64,000 nucleotides of DNA, from assembly GCA_034925905.1 (NCBI GenBank), contig JAYFRL010000016.1, positions 24,480 to 88,479 on the forward strand. The letters are read 5' to 3'. The notes beneath the pieces are model-generated. The model ran no database searches. It saw nothing but the letters and a program-made list of their open reading frames with translations, and was not told where the DNA came from. The stretch is from JAYFRL01 sp034925905 (GTDB taxonomy: Bacteria; Bacillota; Clostridia; Lachnospirales; Anaerotignaceae). This document shows positions 49,775 through 57,490 of this stretch, piece by piece. A program made the translations under genes and the position numbers. How positions within the stretch are numbered: the first letter of the stretch is position 1; each line of letters starts with the position of its first letter.

Positions 49775-50950
49775 TTACATCTTAGCCTTTGCTTCTTTAA
49801 ATTTTTCAACGACAAACCTTATGTCGTCCGTTGAAAGAGCCGCAGACATCTGCGTCCTTATGCGTGCCTTTCCTTTTGGCACAACCGGATATGAAAAGGC
49901 TACAACATATACCCCGCTTTCATACATAAGCCTTGCCATTTTAACAGCCTTATGCTCGTCATAAAGCATAATCGGTATTATCGGGCTGCCTTTAAACTCA
50001 GCTTCAAGGCCTATATCGCTTATAAGCGAAGCAAAAAGCTTTGTGTTCTCAAAAAGCTTATCCCGTAAAAAAGTGTCGTTTTCTATAAGCTCTATGGCTT
50101 TAATCGAACCTGCCGCAACAGCCGGGGCTAATGTATTTGAAAAAAGATATGGCCTTGACCTCTGGCGCAAAAGGGCTATTATTTCTTTTCTTCCGCTTGT
50201 GTAACCGCCGCTGGCTCCGCCTAAAGCCTTGCCAAAGGTCCCCGTTAATATATCTACCCTGCCCATAACACCGCAATATTCCTGCGTTCCTCTGCCTGTT
50301 TTGCCCATAAAACCAACACCATGACAATCATCAACCATAACAAGGGCGTCAAACTCATCTGCAAGGTCACATATATCTTTTAAATTTGCAACAACTCCGT
50401 CCATCGAAAAAACGCCGTCAGTAGCTATTATTTTAATTCTGGCAGCCTTTGCTTCCATGAGTTTTTCTCTTAAATCCTGCATATCATTGTTTTTATACCT
50501 GAATTTTTTTGCCTTGCAAAGGCGTACTCCGTCTATTATGCTTGCATGGTTAAGCTCATCACTTATAACGGCATCCTCCTCTGTTAAAAGTGTTTCAAAA
50601 AGACCTCCGTTAGCGTCAAAACACGAGGAATAAAGGATAGTATCATCCGTATGCAGGAATCCCGAAACCTTTGCCTCAAGCTTTTTATGCAGTTCCTGAG
50701 TTCCGCATATAAATCTTACGGAGGAAAGACCAAAACCATATTTATCCATGCCTTCTTTGGCGGCTCTTATCACTTCCGGATTGTCGGCAATGCCAAGATA
50801 ATTATTTGCGCAAAAATTTATAAGCTCTCTGCCGTCTGAAGTTTTAATTTTGGCGTTTTGCGGCGTTGTTATTATTTTTTCGTCCTTTGAAAGACCAGCT
50901 TGCTTTATTTCATCACACAAATTTTCAAAATATTTAAGCGCAATTTTCAT
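49775..50950 (-). CDS. kbl: Glycine C-acetyltransferase (2-amino-3-ketobutyrate CoA ligase)
   Basis: 391 residues, alpha-oxoamine synthase family. It has FCANNYLGIADNPEV, SVRFICGTQELHKKLE, DDCHGVGFMGKTGRG, and the PLP lysine in TGTFGKALGGASGGY. It converts aminoacetone-type 2-amino-3-ketobutyrate and CoA to glycine and acetyl-CoA. Tdh, its usual partner, is absent; instead acoAB follows. BioF-type activity is less likely given the motif order but cannot be excluded. Ribosome site AAGGAGA. Confidence 0.9.
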   Translation of the reverse strand: MKIALKYFENLCDEIKQAGLSKDEKIITTPQNAKIKTSDGRELINFCANNYLGIADNPEVIRAAKEGMDKYGFGLSSVRFICGTQELHKKLEAKVSGFLHTDDTILYSSCFDANGGLFETLLTEEDAVISDELNHASIIDGVRLCKAKKFRYKNNDMQDLREKLMEAKAARIKIIATDGVFSMDGVVANLKDICDLADEFDALVMVDDCHGVGFMGKTGRGTQEYCGVMGRVDILTGTFGKALGGASGGYTSGRKEIIALLRQRSRPYLFSNTLAPAVAAGSIKAIELIENDTFLRDKLFENTKLFASLISDIGLEAEFKGSPIIPIMLYDEHKAVKMARLMYESGVYVVAFSYPVVPKGKARIRTQMSAALSTDDIRFVVEKFKEAKAKM

Positions 50951-51082
50951 ATTTGTATCTCCTTATAAATAAATTTGCTTTGTTATATGTATTATATCAA
51001 AAACAATATTGCAAACAAAGCTTATGGATATATTTATTTATACACTTTTATTGTATGACCTGTCATCAATTGTAATATTTCT

Positions 51083-51110
51083 ATTATACAACTTTTTTAT
51101 ATATTTCCAA
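51083..51110 (-). promoter_or_regulatory. Promoter for kbl-acoAB
   Basis: TTGGAA (51105-51110) and TATAAT (51083-51088), 16-base spacer, on the minus strand. A second TATAAT lies nearer the gene (about 50985-50995) with a weaker -35. Confidence 0.5.
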
Positions 51111-51147
51111 ATATATTTAACCAATTTTTTAATTTGTTTTGGATATA

Positions 51148-51177
51148 AAAAAGCGCATCTTTTAAGATACGCTTTTT
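51148..51177 (-). terminator. Terminator after recX
   Basis: 14-base arms (AAAAAGCGCATCTT and partner, one G-U in RNA) with a TT loop and a long T-run on the minus strand. Confidence 0.85.
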
Positions 51178-51232
51178 GGCAAGACTTTTATTAATTCAAA
51201 TCTTGTTTCTCAAATTATGTAAACATGGCGTT

Positions 51233-51838
51233 TCATTCCATAAATTTTGTGATTGTCTCTTTTATAACATCATATTCATAACCGCGTCTTGTTAAAAAAG
51301 CCTCCATTTTGCCGTAATTTAAGGACTCTTTTTCATACCTTCCGAATTTCTTTTCAAGCAGCTTCCCAGCATAATAAAATTCGTCTATCAATGCTTCATC
51401 CAAAGCCTTTGATATGCACTCCTTTTCTATACCCTTGTTCTTAAGCTCCCACGCCATAAGCCTTTTGCCTTTCGGATTAAAATTAAGGCAATCCTTGATA
51501 TAGCTTACAGCATATTTAAAATCGTCAACATAGCCGTATTCTTTAAGAAAAGCCATGACTCTTTCTTTTATATCCGCAGAAAAGTTTTCTTCCGAAAGTT
51601 TTTTTTCTGTTTCAAAAGCCGATTTTTGCCTATGGCTTAAATATTTTAAAGCTTTTTTCTGGGCTTTCATATAAAGAAGGGTTTGGGTTATGAATTCATA
51701 CTTATCCTTGTCAATTTCTTCGCCTTCTTTAAGCTTAAAATAAACCACGTCGGAATCAATAAGGCTAAAGGAATATTCATCGTCTATGTATATATGTCGC
51801 TTCTTACCCTTACCGTCAGAAATTTTAGTTATAATCAC
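51233..51838 (-). CDS. recX: Regulatory protein RecX
   Basis: 201 residues with three-helix RecX repeats: KKALKYLSHRQKSAFETEKKLSEENFS, VMAFLKEYGYVDDFKYAVSYIKD, and KGKRLMAWELKNKGIEKECI. It inhibits RecA filament activity. The start is probably GTG 51838, eight bases after AAGGTG; the GTG at 51847 is too near. It follows recA by 12 bases in the usual recA-recX pair. Confidence 0.9.
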   Translation of the reverse strand: MIITKISDGKGKKRHIYIDDEYSFSLIDSDVVYFKLKEGEEIDKDKYEFITQTLLYMKAQKKALKYLSHRQKSAFETEKKLSEENFSADIKERVMAFLKEYGYVDDFKYAVSYIKDCLNFNPKGKRLMAWELKNKGIEKECISKALDEALIDEFYYAGKLLEKKFGRYEKESLNYGKMEAFLTRRGYEYDVIKETITKFME

Positions 51839-51850
51839 AGCACACACACC

Positions 51851-53014
51851 TTAAATCTCGCCCTGTTCTTCTATATCCAAATCAAACTCAACTTCTTCTG
51901 GGGCTGGTTTTTTGGGTTGTTTTTTAGGCTTTTCTTCCTCTTTTTCAGGTGAAAGATTAACATTTGCTTCTCCGATAGGCGGCAACCCGTAATACAAACG
52001 AACTTTGTTTTCTATTTCAAAAGCTATATCCGGGTTTTCCTTTAAATAATCCTTTGCATTTTCACGTCCCTGCCCTATTTTTGCATCATTATAGGCATAC
52101 CATGCGCCGCTTTTATTTACTATCTCGGTTTCTTCCGCCAGATCCAGAATATCGCCTTCTTTGGATATGCCTTTCCCAAACATTATATCAAAATCAGCCG
52201 TTTTAAACGGGGGCGCAACTTTGTTTTTAACAACTTTAACCCTTACCCTGTTTCCTATATAGTTGTCTTTTTGCTTAAGCTGGTCGTTCTTTCTTATGTC
52301 AAGCCTTATAGACGCATAAAATTTAAGGGCGCGCCCGCCCGTTGTGGTTTCTCCCGAGCCATACATAACCCCTATTTTCTCACGAAGCTGGTTTATAAAT
52401 ATTACAACCCCGTTTGTGCGGCTTACAACGCCCGTAAGCTTTCTTAAAGCCTGTGACATAAGCCTTGCCTGAAGACCCATATGGCTGTCTCCCATTTCTC
52501 CTTCTATCTCGGCACGCGGGACAAGAGCAGCAACAGAATCGACAACAACCACATCAATAGCCCCCGAACGTATCATGGTTTCCGTTATTTCAAGAGCCTG
52601 TTCGCCATCATCAGGCTGGGAAATATAAAGCTCATTTATATTAACGCCTAAATTTTTGGCATAAGACGGGTCAAGGGCATGCTCCGCATCCACATATCCG
52701 CATATGCCTCCGCTTTTTTGAGCTTCTGCGATTATATGGAGGGCAAGAGTTGTTTTACCCGAAGATTCAGGACCATAAATCTCTATAATCCTTCCTTTGG
52801 GAATGCCGCCTACGCCCAAAGCTATATCAAGGCTTAAAGAACCTGTTGAAATAACCTCAATGTTATATTCATTGTTTTCTTCCCCAAGCTTCATAACGGC
52901 TCCTTTGCCAAACAGTTTTTCTATCTGGGTGATCGCAGCCTCAAGAGCTTTTTCTTTATCGTTTTCACTATAATTTATTCTTGCCGACTTAGCAGTTGCT
53001 TTTTTTTCTGCCAT
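51851..53014 (-). CDS. recA: Recombinase RecA
   Basis: 387 residues. Walker A GPESSGKTTLALHI, DAEHALDPSYAKNLGV, Walker B VVVVDSVAALVPRAEIEGEMGD, and loop 2 FINQLREKIGVMYGSGETTTGGRALKF. The C-terminal tail is acidic, ending VEFDLDIEEQGEI. Catalyses strand exchange and LexA cleavage. The start is ATG 53014 (GTG 53020 in frame). It has its own promoter with a LexA-like box. Confidence 0.98.
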   Translation of the reverse strand: MAEKKATAKSARINYSENDKEKALEAAITQIEKLFGKGAVMKLGEENNEYNIEVISTGSLSLDIALGVGGIPKGRIIEIYGPESSGKTTLALHIIAEAQKSGGICGYVDAEHALDPSYAKNLGVNINELYISQPDDGEQALEITETMIRSGAIDVVVVDSVAALVPRAEIEGEMGDSHMGLQARLMSQALRKLTGVVSRTNGVVIFINQLREKIGVMYGSGETTTGGRALKFYASIRLDIRKNDQLKQKDNYIGNRVRVKVVKNKVAPPFKTADFDIMFGKGISKEGDILDLAEETEIVNKSGAWYAYNDAKIGQGRENAKDYLKENPDIAFEIENKVRLYYGLPPIGEANVNLSPEKEEEKPKKQPKKPAPEEVEFDLDIEEQGEI

Positions 53015-53051
53015 AACCACTCAACTCCCCCAATATAGAACTTATGTTTCT

Positions 53052-53080
53052 ATTATATACGAACAAGTATTCCCTGTCAA
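53052..53080 (-). promoter_or_regulatory. recA promoter with LexA (SOS) box
   Basis: TTGACA (53075-53080) and TATAAT (53052-53057), 17-base spacer. In the spacer, 53060-53073 reads CGAACAAGTATTCC on the plus strand, matching the Bacillus LexA consensus CGAAC-RNRY-GTTYC at 13 of 14 positions. Confidence 0.85.
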
Positions 53081-53084
53081 CATT

Positions 53085-54326
53085 TTATTTTCCTGTTTTT
53101 ATAAGCTCAAGCCTAAGCCAGTTTAATGCGCTATACATAGATCTTTCCCTTATTCTCTGGCGTTTGCCAACAACTCTTGTTTCTTTTGTTTTTGTTTCTC
53201 CGTTTATATATATTCCAAAATACACAAGCCCAACCGGTTTTTCTTCTGTTCCTCCGTCTGGACCCGCTATACCCGTTACGGAAAGACCAACATCTGTTCC
53301 GGCAGTCTTTGCAACGCCTTCGGCCATTTCATAAGCCGTTTCCGGGCTTACGGCGCCGTATTTTTCAAGAGTTTCTTTTTTAACGCCCAAACGGCTCATC
53401 TTGGATTCATTAGAATAGGTTACAAGAGCTTCTTTAAGCACTTTTGACACACCCGGAACGGAGATAAGCTCCGAAGCCACCATCCCTCCCGTACAAGATT
53501 CCGCAATGGCTATAGTCATGTTCTTTTCAGTTAACAGCTTAACGATAACCTCTTCCATTGTTGTTTCATTTTCAGCATATATGCTTTCACCAAGTCTTTC
53601 ATATATACTCTTGGCAACAGGGTCTATCATCCTGTTTGCCGCTTCTTCGCTTTTTGCTTTTGCTGTTATTCTTAAAAGAGAGCCTGTAGGCTTAGCATAG
53701 GGCGCTATTGTCGGATTTGTCTGAGCGTCTATTATATCGCGGACAAGGGTTTCCATCGTGCTTTCACCAACCTCGGCAACCTTAAGCACTCTTGAAACAA
53801 AGGTATATTCCTGCTTTTTCTCTAAATATGGCCTGATATATTTTTCAAACATCGGATAAACTTCTCTTGGAGGCCCTGGCAGCATTATGAGTATTTTGCC
53901 GTTGTCTTCTATTATTATCCCCGGCGCAGTTCCGTTATCGTTATATAAAACTATGGAACCTTCGGGAACATAGGCCTGCTTTTTATTGTTGTCTGTCATA
54001 ACCCTGCCCATTCTGGCAAAAAATTTTTCTATTCTCCCAAGAGCCCTTTCATCCAAAACAAGCTCTTTACCGAAATATTTTGCTCCCGTTTCTTTTGTAA
54101 GGTCGTCAACCGTCGGACCTAAACCTCCTGTTGTTATAACAAGATCCGAATGTTCAAAAGACGTGAAAATTGTGTTTTCAAGCCTTTCAGGGTTGTCCCC
54201 TACAACGCTCTGATAGTAAACCTCTATTCCGAGAGAAGCAAGCTCTGCCGAAATATATTGAGCATTTGTATTCACGATTTCACCTAAAAGGATTTCTGTT
54301 CCTACGGCTATAATTTCCGCTTTCAT
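53085..54326 (-). CDS. cinA: CinA family protein (nicotinamide-nucleotide amidase)
   Basis: 413 residues. The N-terminal MoCF-like domain begins MKAEIIAVGTEILLGEIVNTN, with TTGGLGPTVDDLTKE and MLPGPPREV. The C-terminal amidase domain contains IAIAESCTGGMVASELISVPG. It removes damaged NAD-pool nucleotides. The start at 54326 follows GGAGGG. It is one of the pgsA-cinA-recA genes, a typical Firmicute order. Confidence 0.95.
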   Translation of the reverse strand: MKAEIIAVGTEILLGEIVNTNAQYISAELASLGIEVYYQSVVGDNPERLENTIFTSFEHSDLVITTGGLGPTVDDLTKETGAKYFGKELVLDERALGRIEKFFARMGRVMTDNNKKQAYVPEGSIVLYNDNGTAPGIIIEDNGKILIMLPGPPREVYPMFEKYIRPYLEKKQEYTFVSRVLKVAEVGESTMETLVRDIIDAQTNPTIAPYAKPTGSLLRITAKAKSEEAANRMIDPVAKSIYERLGESIYAENETTMEEVIVKLLTEKNMTIAIAESCTGGMVASELISVPGVSKVLKEALVTYSNESKMSRLGVKKETLEKYGAVSPETAYEMAEGVAKTAGTDVGLSVTGIAGPDGGTEEKPVGLVYFGIYINGETKTKETRVVGKRQRIRERSMYSALNWLRLELIKTGK

Positions 54327-54357
54327 ATACCAAGCCCTCCGTTTTATGTTTAATAGA

Positions 54358-54897
54358 TCAGCTTTTAAGCACATCTTTATTTTTTATAACATAATCAACA
54401 CCTGAAATAACAGTAAACGCTGTTGCAAGGAATATAAGAAGACCTTCTATTGCCGAAGCAATCAAGCTGTCTATGTTTAAAAGCATAACCATTATTAGTA
54501 TCATTTGGGTAATCGTTTTGATTTTTCCCCAAACACTGGCCGCAATAACCACACCGGCCTCGGCGGCTATAAGCCTGAAGCCGGTTATTATAAATTCTCT
54601 GCTTATTATTATAATAACCACCCATGCCGACAAACGCCCCATTCCAACCAGCGAAATAAAAGCTGCCGAAACTAAAAGCTTATCTGCAAGAGGATCCATA
54701 AATTTGCCGAAATTTGTTATAAGGTTTCTGCTTCTTGCTATATATCCGTCTAAAGTATCGGAAAGCGATGCAACAACAAATATCCCAAGGGCTATATATC
54801 TGTTTAATGGTGGAGCAAAAAAACCTGAAAAAAGTGCAACTAAAAATAAAGGTATCATAAAAACTCTTGCAATGGTTATTTTATTAGCAAGGTTCAC
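54358..54897 (-). CDS. pgsA: CDP-diacylglycerol--glycerol-3-phosphate phosphatidyltransferase
   Basis: 179 residues with several helices and the CDP-alcohol phosphotransferase motif DTLDGYIARSRNLITNFGKF followed by MDPLADK, containing the metal Asp residues. Makes phosphatidylglycerol phosphate. The start is GTG 54897 after GGAGGG, inside the rimO 3' end (14-base overlap). Confidence 0.94.
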   Translation of the reverse strand: MNLANKITIARVFMIPLFLVALFSGFFAPPLNRYIALGIFVVASLSDTLDGYIARSRNLITNFGKFMDPLADKLLVSAAFISLVGMGRLSAWVVIIIISREFIITGFRLIAAEAGVVIAASVWGKIKTITQMILIMVMLLNIDSLIASAIEGLLIFLATAFTVISGVDYVIKNKDVLKS

Positions 54898-56233
54898 AGT
54901 CTATTTCCCTCCCCATAATGTCATAATCTCCAGTGTCCGTTATATATGCCCTTATTATTTCTCCAGATATTATTTCCCTGTCTGCCGAAACAAAAACCAT
55001 ACAATCTACCTCGGGCGCATCTTTTTTGCTGCGTCCGCAATAAACTCCTTCTTCCGGAAGATATCCTTCTATAAGCACATCTATTTCTTTCCCCAGCTCT
55101 TTTGCACATTTTTCCGCCGATATATCCTTCTGAAACTTCATAAGGATATCGCGCCTTTTTTTCTTTATTTTCTCGGGTATCTGGTTTGGAAATTTTGAAG
55201 CAACGGAGCCTTCTTCGTTTGAATACGCAAAAACCCCAAGCCTATCAAATTTTATTTCATTTATAAAATCCAAAAGCTCTTTAAATTCTTCTTCCGTTTC
55301 ACCCGGAAACCCTGTTATTATGCTCGTTCTAACAGCTATATCAGGCATAGCCGACCTAAGCTTAGATATTATAGTGCGTATTCCACTGCTGCTTATTTTC
55401 CTGCCCATCCTTTTAAGCACAGAGTCTGCTCCATGCTGAATAGGCATATCTATATATTTAACTACTTTAGGGCTTTTAGCCATTATTTCTATTGTTTCGT
55501 CAGTTATATGCTCAGGATAGCAATATAAAATCCTTATCCATTCTATGCCTTCTATATCCGATAAACATTTAATAAGCTCATGAAAGACCGTTTTACCGTA
55601 TATATCAATACCATAACAAGCCGTGTCCTGAGCAACCAAAATAAGCTCTTTAACCCCTTTAGACGCTAAAACCGACGCTTCTAAAACAAGGCTTTCAATA
55701 GTTCTGCTTCTATATTTTCCCCTAAGCTTGGGGATAATGCAATAAGTGCAAAAATTATTGCAGCCTTCGGCAATTTTAAGATAAGCAGACGCTCCTGCGG
55801 CGGAGCTTGCCCTTTTTAATATTATATCTTCTGAAGGGCTTATGTTTATGTCTGAAAAAAACCTAAGCTCTTTTTTCCCGGAAAGAATCTCTTTAACGGC
55901 GGAAACGATTTTATCGTATGAAGCTGTGCCAAGCACACAATCAACCTCTGGCATTTCGGCAAATATGTCTTTTTCATATCTCTGCGCAAGACACCCCGCA
56001 ACTATAAGGCCTTTAAGCGAGCCTGTTTCTTTATATCTTGAAAGCTCTATAATCGTCTCTATACTTTCCATCAGGGCATCCTTTATAAAGCAGCATGTGT
56101 TTACAATTATCACATCCGCAGCTCCATATTCGGATACTATATTAAAGCCTTCTTCGGCTAAAAGACCAAGCATAACCTCGCTATCAACAAGGTTTTTGTC
56201 ACAGCCAAGAGAAACAAAGGCTATGTTTGTCAA
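54884..56233 (-). CDS. rimO: Ribosomal protein S12 methylthiotransferase
   Basis: 449 residues. The UPF0004 domain begins FVSLGCDKNLVDSEVML, with further Cys in TCCFIKDAL and VAGCLAQRY. The radical SAM triad is in CNNFCTYCIIP. A C-terminal TRAM domain ends near GREIDCEPC. Thiomethylates S12 Asp88. The start is likely TTG 56233, with GAGGTG six bases upstream. Confidence 0.95.
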   Translation of the reverse strand: MTNIAFVSLGCDKNLVDSEVMLGLLAEEGFNIVSEYGAADVIIVNTCCFIKDALMESIETIIELSRYKETGSLKGLIVAGCLAQRYEKDIFAEMPEVDCVLGTASYDKIVSAVKEILSGKKELRFFSDINISPSEDIILKRASSAAGASAYLKIAEGCNNFCTYCIIPKLRGKYRSRTIESLVLEASVLASKGVKELILVAQDTACYGIDIYGKTVFHELIKCLSDIEGIEWIRILYCYPEHITDETIEIMAKSPKVVKYIDMPIQHGADSVLKRMGRKISSSGIRTIISKLRSAMPDIAVRTSIITGFPGETEEEFKELLDFINEIKFDRLGVFAYSNEEGSVASKFPNQIPEKIKKKRRDILMKFQKDISAEKCAKELGKEIDVLIEGYLPEEGVYCGRSKKDAPEVDCMVFVSADREIISGEIIRAYITDTGDYDIMGREIDCEPC

Positions 56234-56249
56234 AATAATCACCTCAAAA

Positions 56250-57101
56250 TTACAAACCGTATTTAAGCTTTGCAGCTGTTATACAGTTTTTCATAAGCAT
56301 GGCAACCGTAACAAGCCCAACCCCGCCGGGGACCGGTGTTATAGCTCCTGCAATGTCAAAGATATTTTTATAATCGGCGTCACCGCAAAGCTTGCCTTCT
56401 TCGTTCCTGTTCATACCAACATCTATAACGGTTGCCCCTTCTTTAACCATATCCTTGGTTAAAGCATTAATCTTTCCAACAGCTACGACTATTATATCGG
56501 CGCGGCGGCATATTTCATCAAGGTTTTTCGTTTTGGAATGACAAACGGTTACCGTTCCGTTTGCTGCGGTTAAAAGAGTTGCCGTTGGTTTTCCTACTAT
56601 ATTGCTCCTGCCTATAACCACGCAGTCTTTCCCTTCTATGCTTATACCGGATCTTTTTATCATCTCTATTATGCCCGCAGGCGTACACGGAAGAAAAACA
56701 GGGTCTCCTATGCTTAACGCTCCCACATTTTCAGGATGGAAGCAATCCACGTCCTTAAGCGGTGAAACCGCACGTATTATTTTCTTTTCGTTTATATGCT
56801 TTGGGAGAGGAACCTGAACAAGAATTCCATGGATATCGTCGTCTGCGTTAAGCTTGCTTAAGAGGTTTAAAAGGTCTTCTTCGGTCGTATCGGATGAAAT
56901 CTCATAAGAAACAGACTTGATTCCAACCTCGGCGCAAGCCTTATATTTGTTGTTTACATACACTCTTGAAGCAGAATCATCCCCTACAAGCACAACCGCA
57001 AGACAGGGGATGATTCCCCTGTCTTTAAGTTTTGCCGCTTCAAGAGCCGCTTCCTTCTTAATATCGGATGATATTATTTTTCCGTCTATTATTTTAGTCA
57101 T
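56250..57101 (-). CDS. folD: Bifunctional FolD: methylenetetrahydrofolate dehydrogenase/cyclohydrolase
   Basis: 283 residues. YVNNKYKACAEVG with the catalytic Lys, VQVPLPKHI, PCTPAGIIEMI, the dinucleotide motif GRSNIVGKPTATLL and the C-terminal PVPGGVGLVTVAML. Interconverts one-carbon folates. It lies between Dabb and rimO with spacings of 25 and 16 bases. Ribosome site AGGAGAG. Confidence 0.97.
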   Translation of the reverse strand: MTKIIDGKIISSDIKKEAALEAAKLKDRGIIPCLAVVLVGDDSASRVYVNNKYKACAEVGIKSVSYEISSDTTEEDLLNLLSKLNADDDIHGILVQVPLPKHINEKKIIRAVSPLKDVDCFHPENVGALSIGDPVFLPCTPAGIIEMIKRSGISIEGKDCVVIGRSNIVGKPTATLLTAANGTVTVCHSKTKNLDEICRRADIIVVAVGKINALTKDMVKEGATVIDVGMNRNEEGKLCGDADYKNIFDIAGAITPVPGGVGLVTVAMLMKNCITAAKLKYGL

Positions 57102-57126
57102 ATAGCTCTCCTGTTAATAAAAATAA

Positions 57127-57426
57127 TTAAATTTCAAAATCAAGGCAGGCTCTCATTGTTCCTGCTTCTTTTAATATCTGTGCAGCTTTCACGTGCTCAG
57201 GATGACCAGCATAAGCTTTAAGATCATCTAAGTCTTTAAAAATGTCGATAAACACTATATCGTATTTTTCGTTTGGGTTGCAGTTGATTCCAACTTCACA
57301 CTCAATAAGAGTTGGAGCAACTCCTTTAAGACCCAAAATGTCCTTTTTGAGCTGTTCAAGGAGTTCTGCCTTACTTTTTCCTTCGTGCCCGTCTTTTAAT
57401 GCCCACATTGAAACATGTTTAATCAT
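57127..57426 (-). CDS. Dabb-family (stress-responsive A/B barrel) protein
   Basis: 99 residues forming one ferredoxin-like dimeric A/B barrel: MIKHVSMWALKDG, KDILGLKGVAPTLIECEVGINCN, YDIVFIDIFKDLDDLKAYAGHPEHVK with the conserved His-Pro turn. Function unknown; such proteins can be small enzymes or stress proteins. The start at 57426 is uncertain, since only GGGAAAG precedes it. Confidence 0.82.
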   Translation of the reverse strand: MIKHVSMWALKDGHEGKSKAELLEQLKKDILGLKGVAPTLIECEVGINCNPNEKYDIVFIDIFKDLDDLKAYAGHPEHVKAAQILKEAGTMRACLDFEI

Positions 57427-57490
57427 AATCTTTCCCGGCAAAATAAATATTGCCGAATCCTCCCTTCTTTTATTTGAATTTTAATAAAGC

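Noticed and set aside
54473..55198. Plus-strand open frame of 241 codons
   Set aside because: Antisense to pgsA and rimO; no family resemblance and no ribosome site.
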